Below the pieces are notes generated by a model, which did no database searches, had not been told where the DNA came from, and was given only the letters and a program-made list of their open reading frames with translations. A DNA stretch of 64,000 nucleotides. Source: Sulfitobacter sp. SK011 (GTDB lineage Bacteria > Pseudomonadota > Alphaproteobacteria > Rhodobacterales > Rhodobacteraceae). Shown here piece by piece: positions 27,981-36,716 of the stretch. The DNA is taken from NCBI RefSeq assembly GCF_003352065.1, contig NZ_CP025803.1:3017574-3081573 (forward strand). The letters are read 5' to 3'. The translations under genes were made by a program, and so were the position numbers. Position 1 is the first letter of the stretch. Each line of letters starts with the position of its first letter.

Positions 27981-29276
27981 ATGACTGAACAAACTCTGCT
28001 CTGCGGCCCGACCCTGCGCTTTACCGGCGATCCGATGATCCAGCCGTGGCGTGACGTGATCCATGTTGACATCAATGGCGGCCTGCTGATCGAAGGCGGC
28101 ATCATCAAGGCGGTCGCTGACGCGGATCGCCTGCGCGCAGATCACCCGCAGGCAAACGTGACGACGTATGGGGACGGCACCCTGATCTGCCCCGGTTTTG
28201 TCGATGCCCATGTGCATTACCCGCAGACAGCAATCATCGCGTCCTGGGGCAAGCGCCTGATTGACTGGCTCAACAGCTATACTTTTCCCGAAGAAATGCG
28301 CCTGTCTGATCCGGACTACGCCGATGAAATTGCCGCGCGTTATCTGGATCTGACGCTGGATCATGGCACCACCACTGTGGCGTCATATTGCACCATCCAT
28401 CCGCATAGCGTTGATGCGATTTTCGCCGCCGCCGCTGCACGGGGCCAACGGATTGTCGCGGGCAAAACCTGTATGGACCGCAATGCACCCGATGGGCTGC
28501 GCGATACCGCACAATCTGCATATGACGACAGCAAAGCCTTGCTGGAACGCTGGCACGGGGATGGTCGCGCCGCCTATGCCATCACCCCACGGTTTTCTCC
28601 GACTTCAACGCCAGATCAGCTTGCCGCTCTTGGCGCGCTCTGGGCTGAATTTCCCGAATGTCTGATGCAAACCCATCTCAGCGAACAGCTTGATGAAATC
28701 GCGTGGGTCCGCGATCTTTATCCGTCTGCGCGCGATTACCTCGATACCTATGAGGCCCACGGCCTGATCGGGGAACGCGCCCTTTACGGCCATGCCATCC
28801 ACCTTGACCCCCGCGAGATCGACCGCCTTGGTGAGATCGGAGCCGCCTTGGTCCATTGCCCCACGTCCAACACCTTCATCGGCTCTGGTCTTTTTGACAT
28901 GGCCGGTCTTACCGCTCGCGGCATTCCCTGCGGGTTGGCCACGGACACCGGCGGTGGTTCGTCTTTTTCAATGCTGCGCACCATGGCTGCGGCCTATGAG
29001 ATCGGCCAGTTGCGCGGCACCCCGCTGCACGCCGCACAACTGATCTGGCTCGCCACCGCAGGCTCTGCGCGCAGCCTGCATCAGCAGGGGCATATCGGCA
29101 CCATCGAGGCAGGCAAGGAAGCGGATCTGTGCATTCTCAACCTCGCCTCAACCCCCGCGATTGCGCAGCGCGCCGCACAGGCGCATGACATCTGGGAAAG
29201 CCTGTTTGCCACGATCATGATGGGCGATGACCGCGCGGTCCATGACGTCTGGATCGCCGGAAAACGCCGGGCGTAG
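27981..29276 (+). CDS. guaD: Guanine deaminase
   Basis: GuaD turns guanine into xanthine and ammonia in purine breakdown. The 431 residues form an amidohydrolase barrel with zinc ligands in PGFVDAHVHYPQ, the MQTHLSEQ motif (His), a later His in HCPTSNTFIGSG, and the Asp in TDTGGGSSFSM. The family-typical length and the 8-oxoguanine deaminase encoded at 29698-31038 both point to purine base catabolism. The CAP gene starts just after its stop on the opposite strand, so the two converge. Confidence 0.93.
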   Translation: MTEQTLLCGPTLRFTGDPMIQPWRDVIHVDINGGLLIEGGIIKAVADADRLRADHPQANVTTYGDGTLICPGFVDAHVHYPQTAIIASWGKRLIDWLNSYTFPEEMRLSDPDYADEIAARYLDLTLDHGTTTVASYCTIHPHSVDAIFAAAAARGQRIVAGKTCMDRNAPDGLRDTAQSAYDDSKALLERWHGDGRAAYAITPRFSPTSTPDQLAALGALWAEFPECLMQTHLSEQLDEIAWVRDLYPSARDYLDTYEAHGLIGERALYGHAIHLDPREIDRLGEIGAALVHCPTSNTFIGSGLFDMAGLTARGIPCGLATDTGGGSSFSMLRTMAAAYEIGQLRGTPLHAAQLIWLATAGSARSLHQQGHIGTIEAGKEADLCILNLASTPAIAQRAAQAHDIWESLFATIMMGDDRAVHDVWIAGKRRA

Positions 29277-29278
29277 CG

Positions 29279-29701
29279 TCAGCAGGATCCCGCAAGCACC
29301 ATCACCCAGATGTTGCCTTTTGCCCGCGCCAGACCAAATTCGCGAACGTCTTTATGAACCATGTTTCGGTAATGCCCTTTGGATTTTGCCCAACTCTGCA
29401 TGACCTGCGCCAAATCCCGTTGCCCTTTTGCAATATTCTCGGCGACGAAACACCACTTATATCCCTGCGCGCTGACCCGGTCAGAAACGGCTGAACCATT
29501 GCTGCCCTCATGGGCGAAAAACCCCCGCCTGGCCATATCATTCGCATGGGCCTGCGCCGCCTTTTCCAATCGCGGCGAATAGATCAGGGCCGGTTTGCCC
29601 GTACCGGCGCGCACCACATTGATCGCGCGCGTTGCCGCAGGGTCCGCCGCCGCTGGCACAGCCATCAACAACAGCGCCAATACATATATCAACTGTTTCA
29701 T
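29279..29701 (-). CDS. Secreted CAP-domain (SCP/PR-1-like) protein
   Basis: This 140-residue protein has a Sec signal peptide (MKQLIYVLALLLMAVPAAA) and then a CAP domain with the motifs KAAQAHANDMARRGFFAHEG (His and Glu), WCFVAENIAKGQ and SKGHYRNMVHKDVREFGLA (His). A Cys pair (WCFVAEN and the C-terminal GSC) can form a disulfide. CAP proteins are secreted and their roles in bacteria are mostly unknown. Its ATG overlaps the stop of the deaminase gene (ATGA, 29698-29701). Confidence 0.85.
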   Translation of the reverse strand: MKQLIYVLALLLMAVPAAADPAATRAINVVRAGTGKPALIYSPRLEKAAQAHANDMARRGFFAHEGSNGSAVSDRVSAQGYKWCFVAENIAKGQRDLAQVMQSWAKSKGHYRNMVHKDVREFGLARAKGNIWVMVLAGSC

Positions 29702-31038
29702 AATGCCTCGCTCAATGCTCTTGCCATTTGGTTTTGCCGCGCCACCTGTGCACCCAGATCAAGGGTTTGTATCTGACCATCGCGCACAATCTGACGACCT
29801 TCTACGAATAAATCCCTGACTGTGGTTGGTCCAGCCAGCAACAGCGCTGCGGGGTCCCAGCTGCCTGCTGACGCCAGACCACTCACATCCCAGATCGCCA
29901 CATCGGCGCGGCACCCCACCGCCAGACGCCCACAATCGGGCCGCCCCAAAATATCCGCACCACCACGCGTGGCAATCTCCAGGGCTTCGCGGGCGCTCAT
30001 CGCATCTGCACCGCGTGCAACCCGCTGCAACAACATCGCCATGCGTGCCTCAGCCACCAGATTGCCCGCATCATTGCTTGCCGATCCATCAACGCCAATG
30101 CCAACCGGAACACCAGCATCGCGCATCTCCCGCACCGGCGCAATGCCAGAACCAAGGCGGCAGTTTGAGCAGGGGCAATGCGCCACGCCGGTTCCTGTCT
30201 CAGCAAAAAGCGCAATCTCACTTGGGTCCAGCTTGACGCAATGCGCGTGCCAAACATCGCGGCCAACCCATCCCAAGGCTTCGGCATATTGACCGGGGCG
30301 GCAGCCGAATTTCTCAAGGCTATAGGCGATGTCTTCGTCGTTCTCAGCCAGATGCGTGTGCAGCATCACGCCCTTGTCCCGTGCTAACACCGCCGCATCG
30401 CGCATCAATTCGCGGCTGACTGAAAATGGCGAACAGGGCGCGATCCCGACCCGGCACATCGACCCTTCGGCGGGATCATGGAAACCATCCACCACTCGGA
30501 TGCAGTCGTTCAGGATTGCAGCTTCATCCTCGACCAGATCATCGGGCGGCAGGCCACCGCTGCTGATCCCGATGCTCATCGCCCCACGGGTCGGATGAAA
30601 GCGCAGCCCAAGCTCGGCTGCGGCGTGGATCGTATCCTCAAGCCGCGCGCCATTGGGATAGAGATACAGGTGATCCGACGACAGGGTGCACCCTGACAAT
30701 GCCAGCTCCGCCAAACCTATTTGCGCCGACACATACATATGCTCTGGCGTGAACCGCGACCAAATCGGATAGAGCGTTTGCAACCAACCAAAAAGCAACG
30801 CGTCCTGCCCACCCGGCACGGCACGGGTCAGCGTCTGATACAAATGATGGTGGGTGTTCACCAACCCCGGCGTCACAACACATCCGGCCGCATTTATCAC
30901 CTCGCCAGAGGTGGCAAGCCCGACCGCAACCGCGACAATCACACCATCCCGGATCAGGATATCCGCACCGCACACTTCGCGGCGCGCATCATCCATTGTC
31001 AGAATACAATCTGCGTTTTTGATAAGAATTTCGACCAT
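29698..31038 (-). CDS. 8-oxoguanine deaminase (amidohydrolase)
   Basis: This 446-residue amidohydrolase matches the 8-oxoguanine deaminase subgroup (TrzN/AtzB-like): NTHHHLYQTLTRAVPGG (His-x-His ligand), SDHLYLYPNGARL, HTHLAENDEDIAYSLEKFG, AHCPCSNCRLGSGIAPVREM and DGSASNDAGN (Asp ligand). It would convert 8-oxoguanine to urate, or deaminate a related aromatic base. The ATG at 31038 is the start with normal N-terminus (MVEILIKNADCILTMDDA). Its partner, guanine deaminase, lies beyond the CAP gene, which supports the purine assignment. Confidence 0.85.
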   Translation of the reverse strand: MVEILIKNADCILTMDDARREVCGADILIRDGVIVAVAVGLATSGEVINAAGCVVTPGLVNTHHHLYQTLTRAVPGGQDALLFGWLQTLYPIWSRFTPEHMYVSAQIGLAELALSGCTLSSDHLYLYPNGARLEDTIHAAAELGLRFHPTRGAMSIGISSGGLPPDDLVEDEAAILNDCIRVVDGFHDPAEGSMCRVGIAPCSPFSVSRELMRDAAVLARDKGVMLHTHLAENDEDIAYSLEKFGCRPGQYAEALGWVGRDVWHAHCVKLDPSEIALFAETGTGVAHCPCSNCRLGSGIAPVREMRDAGVPVGIGVDGSASNDAGNLVAEARMAMLLQRVARGADAMSAREALEIATRGGADILGRPDCGRLAVGCRADVAIWDVSGLASAGSWDPAALLLAGPTTVRDLFVEGRQIVRDGQIQTLDLGAQVARQNQMARALSEAL

Positions 31039-31144
31039 GCTGCACCTCTTGCTCTGGCCTGTCTCATGCAAAGGTGCAAACGCTGGTGGAAAACAGGCTC
31101 AAGAACCAGCGTTACAGGAACTTAAACGCTGACACGGCCCGTGG

Positions 31145-31945
31145 TCAATAATCTTTGAGGATCGCCAGTGCCTGTGCGTGGATTTCAGTGTTCGCCGCCG
31201 CAATGGCACGTCCGCCCGCGTGGGCAGGCCCGCCTTGCCAATCGGTCACGACCCCGCCTGCCGCGCTGATCACCGCGATCGGCGCGTGAATATCATAGGC
31301 GTTCAATCCAGATTCAATGACCAGATCAACCTGCCCCGCCGCAACCAGCGCATAGGCATAACAATCCATGCCATACCGGGTCAGCTGTGCGCGACCCGCC
31401 ACCGCATTGAACCCCGCACCATCCGCCGCAGTCCCAACCTCTGGAAAAGTGGTAAAAACAATTGCCTGGCTCAGGTCACGCGGTTTAAGCGTGACCAGCG
31501 GGCGCGTGCCTTGCGGCCCGGTCATCTGCGCGCCGTCTGGTGCCCCCTCAAATCGCTCACCAACATAGGGCTGATCAATGAGCCCATAAAACGGCCCCGC
31601 CGCATCTGAGAGCGCAATCAAAACGCCCCAGGTCGGGGTGCCGCTGACAAATCCACGGGTGCCATCAATCGGGTCAAGCACCCACGTCAGCCCGGATGTC
31701 CCGGACGTTGCCCCAAATTCCTCGCCCAGAATGGCATCATCGGGCCGTTCCCGCGCCAGAATATCGCGCATGGCACGTTCTGCCGCGCGATCTGCCTCTG
31801 TCACCGGGTCGTACCCAACGCTCAGCTTGTTATCCGCCGTCAGGCCAGCAGTGCGAAAATACGGCAAAATAACCGCCCGCGCCGCGTCCGCCATCAGATG
31901 CGCAACACGGCGGATATTTGGATCAAATGAGGTCACCTCTGTCAT
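31145..31945 (-). CDS. hisN: Histidinol-phosphatase (inositol-monophosphatase fold)
   Basis: This 266-residue enzyme removes phosphate from L-histidinol phosphate in histidine synthesis, in the HisN branch used by many alphaproteobacteria. Motifs of the lithium-sensitive phosphatase fold are GEEFG (Glu metal ligand), WVLDPIDGTRGFVSGTPTWG (Asp-x-x-Asp-Gly) and NAYDIHAPIAVISAAGGVVT (Asp). The TPTWG step and overall length fit HisN better than SuhB or CysQ. The ATG at 31945 has a normal N-terminus; a longer reading with poor residues is unlikely. Confidence 0.85.
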   Translation of the reverse strand: MTEVTSFDPNIRRVAHLMADAARAVILPYFRTAGLTADNKLSVGYDPVTEADRAAERAMRDILARERPDDAILGEEFGATSGTSGLTWVLDPIDGTRGFVSGTPTWGVLIALSDAAGPFYGLIDQPYVGERFEGAPDGAQMTGPQGTRPLVTLKPRDLSQAIVFTTFPEVGTAADGAGFNAVAGRAQLTRYGMDCYAYALVAAGQVDLVIESGLNAYDIHAPIAVISAAGGVVTDWQGGPAHAGGRAIAAANTEIHAQALAILKDY

Positions 31946-32020
31946 GCACAGGACCTGCCAGCTTGGCCCGCGCAATTCAAGCCCCCGATCCCCTTGCGGG
32001 TACCGAGGGTCGCGCCGGTT

Positions 32021-32395
32021 TCAGGCCACGTCGCTTAAGACGCGGGCAAGTTCAAAAAGCCGGCGCCGCTGGTTTTCCGGGATCGCGTAATAGGAGCGCA
32101 CAAGATCCATTGCCTCTTTGTCGCCCATCAAATCGGTTGGCACAGTAGCGTCTTCCTGAGCGGCTTCGTCTTCAGCAGATTTCAAACCTTCGAAAAAGAA
32201 GGAAACCTGAACATCAAGGGCATCGGCAATATCCCAAAGCCGCGACGCGCTGACGCGGTTGGCCCCGGTTTCATATTTTTGAATTTGCTGGAACTTGATG
32301 CCAACCAAATCCGCCAGCCCTTGTTGTGTCATCCCCTTCAACCACCGCCGCTGGCGAATGCATTTTCCAACGTGCACATCTACCTTGTGAGCCAT
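32021..32395 (-). CDS. XRE-family transcriptional regulator, 124 aa
   Basis: This protein has an N-terminal Cro/CI helix-turn-helix (about residues 11-66, with MTQQGLADLVGIKFQQIQKY) followed by an acidic linker and a short C-terminal helical part (SYYAIPENQRRRLFELARV). It is of a type conserved in Rhodobacterales. The 484-base AT-rich region upstream should contain its promoter. The target and effector are unknown. Confidence 0.88.
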   Translation of the reverse strand: MAHKVDVHVGKCIRQRRWLKGMTQQGLADLVGIKFQQIQKYETGANRVSASRLWDIADALDVQVSFFFEGLKSAEDEAAQEDATVPTDLMGDKEAMDLVRSYYAIPENQRRRLFELARVLSDVA

Positions 32396-32879
32396 CTCGT
32401 TTCGCTTCCTTACTTATTAAGAACTAAAATAATTTCAATCATTACGTTTTTGACGTCGAAAACATGTGTTTTGCAATCCGACGTCGTTCTCTAACATACG
32501 AATTACCACCAGCACATCAAACATTATTAACTATTTCATGATCCGCGCACACAAAGTCACGTACAACCTAAGGTGTTAATTGTGGATAAATCCAAGACTC
32601 AATGCGAGGCTTCCCAAACGTCAATAAGCGGTATTTTCCATGACATGTCAGACACCTGCGCCACATCCTTAAATTTCGCGGCAAACACGCAAAAGTTGGC
32701 TTTGAACGGAACGCACAATTTTTCAGCAGCCTAAAAAAAACCGGGCGAATTGTAACAAACGGAACAATTTTGCCACCACACGCGCCGGGAGAGTGAATAA
32801 AAAGTGATTCTCCCAAGGGGTTAAACGGGTCATTTGCGCACCCCATACACAACCCTCTGATCAAGACCATTGTCTGCCC
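32396..32879. other. Gene-free, AT-rich intergenic region
   Basis: No convincing gene is seen in this 484-base stretch between the XRE regulator and a LysR gene. It holds a dyad AAAACA-TG-TGTTTT (32459-32472), flanked by GACGTC on both sides (32452-32457 and around 32480), and an imperfect hairpin GGGAGAGT (32787-32794) / ATTCTCCC (32807-32814). The first may be the operator of the XRE gene. The minus-strand frame at 32568-32870 has no ribosome site and poor composition. Confidence 0.5.
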
Positions 32880-33752
32880 TTAAACGGCGCGCAATCGGCC
32901 AGCCTGAGGCTGAAATGCATTTTGCAAAAGAGCGACCAATGTGTTGTGCACTTCTCCCTGCGATCCTTGTGCGCGATAAAGGTTGATCTTCTGGGTTGCC
33001 AAGATCGGCAAGGCGCTGTTGTGATCCACCTGTTCCAGATAGGGTGGTTCGGTCCCGTCGATCATCGCATGCACAGCCAGATCGGCGCTGACCGCCGCCT
33101 CAATCGTGCGATCGCTTTCTGTATCAACGGCCATTTCCCAATCAATACCGGCGGCGTCCAACGCCTTAACCACATGCGGGCGAAACGTACAGAAACGGCA
33201 GAATGCCAGACGCAAGGGCCGTTGCCGCCACGCTGCACCACCGGGTGCCCCGATCCAGATTAAATCTTTTTCTGCAAGCGTTTGGCCACCCTGATCAAGG
33301 CCGGTTTCGGTCGTGACGATCAGATCACAGTCGCCTTTAGCAAACCGCTCTTTCAAGGTTTTCGTATAGGACGCTTCAAGTAAGATGCGCACCCTTGGAA
33401 ACGCCGCATGGAATTGTTTGAGCACCTGTGGAATGGCCGGATACACAATGTCATGCGGCACACCCAATTTGATCTCGCCCTCGTAGGCCTGATCGGTCAG
33501 GCGGGCAATTACCTCGTCGTTGAGCGCGATCATCCGACGCGCATAAACCAGCAATTGTTCGCCCGATGCCGTCAACCCAATGGTGCGCCCCGTGCGGTCC
33601 AAAAGGCTCAGACCCAGCATTTCCTCCAGTCGTTTTAACTGCATCGACACGGCTGATTGGGTCAGATGCAAGAACCCGGCCGCCCGGGTGACCCCGCCTG
33701 AATCAGCCACCGCCACAAATGACCGTAGCGTCGTGATGTCGAGGTTTCTCAT
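32880..33752 (-). CDS. LysR-family transcriptional regulator
   Basis: This 290-residue protein starts MRNLDITTLRSFVAVADSGG and shows a LysR winged helix (GVTRAAGFLHLTQSAVSMQL, residues about 20-39) and an effector domain with a Cys-rich stretch (FCRFCTFRPHVV). It is of a type next to DUF1127 genes in Rhodobacterales, and the divergent gene here is such a gene at 33875. The 122-base gap is AT-rich and likely carries its binding site. Effector unknown. Confidence 0.88.
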   Translation of the reverse strand: MRNLDITTLRSFVAVADSGGVTRAAGFLHLTQSAVSMQLKRLEEMLGLSLLDRTGRTIGLTASGEQLLVYARRMIALNDEVIARLTDQAYEGEIKLGVPHDIVYPAIPQVLKQFHAAFPRVRILLEASYTKTLKERFAKGDCDLIVTTETGLDQGGQTLAEKDLIWIGAPGGAAWRQRPLRLAFCRFCTFRPHVVKALDAAGIDWEMAVDTESDRTIEAAVSADLAVHAMIDGTEPPYLEQVDHNSALPILATQKINLYRAQGSQGEVHNTLVALLQNAFQPQAGRLRAV

Positions 33753-33874
33753 ATATCAATCCCCTTGATGCCACCCATAACAAACATTCGTTTTTATTAT
33801 GTCCTGACATCTACCATATATCAAGTATCGAAATGCAAAATGGAATCGCATCACAATTTCTAAAGGAATATACC

Positions 33875-34099
33875 ATGACCACGCTTCTTCGCCACAGCTG
33901 CTCCGCAACACCAATCAACGGTGCACGCACCCGTTCCGTTCGCCGTCTTCTCGCCCGAGCTTATGGCGTGTGGCACACCCGGCGTGCACTGGCACGTCTG
34001 ACGGACGCTCAACTTGAAGATGTGGGCGTGACCCAAGCCGAGGCAGATCGCGAGGCACGTCGCGCGGTCTGGGACGTTCCGGCCAATTGGCGCGACTGA
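33875..34099 (+). CDS. DUF1127-family small protein
   Basis: This 74-residue basic protein has the DUF1127 (YjiS-like) motif RALARLTDAQLEDVGVTQAE in its C-terminal half, with an Arg-rich N-terminal part. Members in alphaproteobacteria affect RNA binding, phosphate and carbon responses. The ATG at 33875 follows AAAGGAATA; an upstream in-frame ATG at 33833 would add 14 residues. It is divergent from the LysR gene, which probably controls it. Confidence 0.85.
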   Translation: MTTLLRHSCSATPINGARTRSVRRLLARAYGVWHTRRALARLTDAQLEDVGVTQAEADREARRAVWDVPANWRD

Positions 34100-34227
34100 C
34101 GGCCGCAGGCCTTTACAGTTTTCGACAACAAAACCCTTGAAAAACAGTCGGGAAGGCCCAATATTCCACGCAATACCGTGACCGATCTTGTCGGCACGTA
34201 ACTTATTGCCAGTTTGGAGGTCAACAC

Positions 34228-35004
34228 ATGGCTGACGTGAATACAATCCGGGGCGTAGCCGGAACCCGCGCCGCCGAAATCGACGCGGGTCTGCGCGCCC
34301 ACATGAACAAAGTATACGGGACCATGTCCGTCGGTATGCTGATCACCTTTGCTGCGGCTTGGGCGATCTCAGGCTTGGCGGTCACTGCCGACCCTGCCTT
34401 GGGCGTGGCGCAATTGAGTGCTGACAAATACCTGACCAACTTCGGCTACACGCTTTACGCGTCGCCACTGAAGTGGGTTGTGATGCTTGCGCCTCTCGCC
34501 TTTGTCTTTGGCTTTAGCGCGATGATCAACAAGATGACCGCTGCCACAGCACAGGTCGTGTTCTATACCTTCGCCGCCGTGATGGGCATCTCGATCAGCT
34601 CGATCTTTCTGGTCTTTACCGGCTATTCGATCGCACAGGTGTTTCTGATCACCTCGATTGCATTTGCGGGTCTTTCGCTCTGGGGTTACACAACCAAGAA
34701 GGACATTTCTGGTTGGGGCAGCTTCCTGATCATGGGCGTGATCGGCCTGATCGTCGCTTCCATCGTGAACATCTTCCTCGCCTCTTCGGCGCTGATGTTT
34801 GCCATCTCTGCCATTGGTGTTCTGATCTTTGCGGGCCTCACAGCCTACGACACACAAAAGATCAAGACCGAGTATCTGGCACATGCGCACCACGGTGATA
34901 CCGAATGGTTGGGCAAAGCCGCCATCATGGGCGCGCTGAACCTCTATCTCGACTTCATCAACATGTTCATGATGTTGTTGCATCTGTTCGGCAACCGCGA
35001 ATAA
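34228..35004 (+). CDS. Bax inhibitor-1/YccA-family membrane protein
   Basis: This 258-residue protein has seven predicted membrane helices and the family's C-terminal acidic stretch with FAGLTAYDTQKIKTEYLAHA. BI-1 proteins are calcium-leak channels or FtsH-associated factors in membrane quality control. It is an independent unit: TTGGAGG lies before the ATG and a strong terminator follows at 35029-35058. Confidence 0.92.
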   Translation: MADVNTIRGVAGTRAAEIDAGLRAHMNKVYGTMSVGMLITFAAAWAISGLAVTADPALGVAQLSADKYLTNFGYTLYASPLKWVVMLAPLAFVFGFSAMINKMTAATAQVVFYTFAAVMGISISSIFLVFTGYSIAQVFLITSIAFAGLSLWGYTTKKDISGWGSFLIMGVIGLIVASIVNIFLASSALMFAISAIGVLIFAGLTAYDTQKIKTEYLAHAHHGDTEWLGKAAIMGALNLYLDFINMFMMLLHLFGNRE

Positions 35005-35028
35005 GCGCTGCGCGTTCTGACAAAATGG

Positions 35029-35058
35029 GGCCGGTTCTGAAAAGGACCGGCCTTTTTT
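35029..35058 (+). terminator. Intrinsic terminator
   Basis: GGCCGGTTC (35029-35037) pairs with GGACCGGCC (35044-35052), with a 6-base loop, followed by six Ts (35053-35058). It ends the Bax-inhibitor-like gene. Confidence 0.9.
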
Positions 35059-35110
35059 GATGGCAAAGACCCCGATGCCAGAGTTTCCAGCAAACGGCGA
35101 AAGGTGATCC

Positions 35111-35578
35111 ATGACCATTATCAAAGCAGGCACAGCAAAACGCGATGAAGCCGGCCAGGATGACCCTCTTGGCCCCTACCGGGCCGAACTCATCAGCGAC
35201 ACCGGGCACCTCACGCAATTTGGCGCGTTCATCGAAGAACTGCCACCGGGATCACATTCGTCGTATGCGCATTGGCACAGGTCCGAGGATGAAATGATGC
35301 TGGTCCTGAGCGGTGAAGTTGTCGCCATCGAGAATGGCGTCGAGACGGTTTTGACACCCGGTGACGCCGCCTGTTGGAAAGCAGGGGATGCGGTCGCGCA
35401 CACGCTGCACAACCGCAGCGACGCGCCCGTGCGCTATATCGTGATCGGCACCCGCGCGGCCAAGGACACAGTGACCTATCCCAACCACGACCGGGTTCTG
35501 CATTTTGATCGGGCGACCAGGGAACGCACGTATACCACGCTTGCGGGCGCACCAAGCAGCGGTCCACTGAAAAGCTAG
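35111..35578 (+). CDS. Cupin-domain protein, 155 aa
   Basis: This is a single-domain cupin with the first motif HSSYAHWHRSEDEMMLVLSG (His-x-His and Glu) and the second near AVAHTLHNRSDAPVRYIVIG (His), so a metal site is present. The layout is like the cupin-type hypothetical enzymes found near transport genes; the substrate is not known. Its TAG stop and that of the convergent VIT gene share the sequence CTAG at 35575-35578. Confidence 0.85.
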   Translation: MTIIKAGTAKRDEAGQDDPLGPYRAELISDTGHLTQFGAFIEELPPGSHSSYAHWHRSEDEMMLVLSGEVVAIENGVETVLTPGDAACWKAGDAVAHTLHNRSDAPVRYIVIGTRAAKDTVTYPNHDRVLHFDRATRERTYTTLAGAPSSGPLKS

Positions 35579-36264
35579 GCCAGCACCCCAAACGCGTTTC
35601 CCACAAAGGCCGTCACTGCCATTGCCAATGTGCCCCAGACAACCACCCGGCGAATAGCTGGCCATTTTGGCGCTCCGCCCAGGTGTGCGCCGCCCCCGCC
35701 CAAGGCAACCAGCGCCAGCACCGCAACGATGGCCACCGCGATGCCCCGGCTGCCCACCGGGGCCAGCAACGCCGCAAGCAACGGCAAACCGCCACCCAGC
35801 GCAAAGGCCAGCGCTGAGGCAGCCGCAGCCTGCAGCGGGTTCGCCTGCCCTGCCAATCCGAACATGCCCAATTCTTCGCGCGCATGTGCGCCCAGCGCAT
35901 CATGATCGGTCAGCTGCGCCGCGACCTCCAGTGCCAGATCACTTTCGACACCGCGACTTTCCAACCCTTCCGCCAATTCGCTCAGCTCATAATCCGGGTC
36001 TTCGATCAGCGCGACGCGCTCGCGTTCCAGATCGGCCTCTTCGACATCGGCTTGGGCAGAGACGGACACATACTCCCCCGCAGCCATAGACAAGGCACCC
36101 GCGGTCAGCCCGGCCAGTCCTGTCAGGATCACATTGCCATGCACCATTCCGGCAGAAGACACACCAACCAGCAGGCTGGCCGACGATACAATACCGTCAT
36201 TGGCCCCCAAAACGGCAGCGCGCAGCCAATTGCTGCGATTGATATAATGGCCTTCTTTGGGCAT
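35575..36264 (-). CDS. VIT1/CCC1-type iron/manganese transporter
   Basis: This 229-residue protein matches the VIT family: it begins MPKEGHYINRSNWLRAAVLG and has the ANDGIVSSASLLVG pore segment, LSMAAGEYVSVSAQADVEEA with conserved Glu residues, a long cytosolic helical hairpin rich in Glu (metal-binding domain), and three C-terminal helices. Family members take Fe2+ or Mn2+ out of the cytosol. Convergent with the cupin gene. Confidence 0.9.
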   Translation of the reverse strand: MPKEGHYINRSNWLRAAVLGANDGIVSSASLLVGVSSAGMVHGNVILTGLAGLTAGALSMAAGEYVSVSAQADVEEADLERERVALIEDPDYELSELAEGLESRGVESDLALEVAAQLTDHDALGAHAREELGMFGLAGQANPLQAAAASALAFALGGGLPLLAALLAPVGSRGIAVAIVAVLALVALGGGGAHLGGAPKWPAIRRVVVWGTLAMAVTAFVGNAFGVLA

Positions 36265-36350
36265 TGGGCGTCATTCCAAATGCAGCATGCGTATTCAGTG
36301 TCGCGATACTGCGCATTGGGACGGGCTGCAAGCGGGTGTGGCCGTCAAGA

Positions 36351-36701
36351 TCAGGGACAGTTGATTGCGCCAGCGATCCCCGTTGCGCGTGCACGACTGG
36401 GCCCGATGGAATATCCGCCGCCCTCTGGTGTGCATCCGGTCAAGGCCGGGACTTCAGCAAGGAAATTACTCACGGTTGTTGGACCCATCGAAATAACTGT
36501 GCCACGCGGCGCACGGAAAACCGCAAACGGGTTGCTGCCGACACGCACAATGCTCAGCCGAACGTCGCGGCCAGCAACGTTCACGGCAACTGAATTACTA
36601 TTGAGGGTGCCACCGCTGCGTATCGCGCAAAACGCCTGAGTACTGCGGTCAGACGGCCCGCCCCGCACACTGATCTGCGGCACACGCATACCCAACCGCA
36701 C
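36351..36701 (-). CDS. Downstream part of a probably interrupted envelope protein
   Basis: This frame encodes about 116 residues (MRVPQISVRGGPSDRSTQAF at its ATG, a Cys in QAFCAIRS, and late EVPALTGCTPEGGG and GAINCP with two more). It lies in exactly the same frame as the lipoprotein gene directly upstream, with only the TAA at 36717-36719 and seventeen bases between. No ribosome site precedes its GTG (36701) or ATG (36689). The likely reading is that both halves are one gene of about 184 codons interrupted by the stop. If translated separately it would lack any signal peptide. Confidence 0.45.
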   Translation of the reverse strand: MRLGMRVPQISVRGGPSDRSTQAFCAIRSGGTLNSNSVAVNVAGRDVRLSIVRVGSNPFAVFRAPRGTVISMGPTTVSNFLAEVPALTGCTPEGGGYSIGPSRARATGIAGAINCP

Positions 36702-36716
36702 CGCGACAACCAGAGT

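Noticed and set aside
32568-32870. Minus-strand frame of about 100 codons in the intergenic region
   Set aside because: No ribosome site, Cys/Arg-rich translation, and low coding character in an AT-rich stretch.
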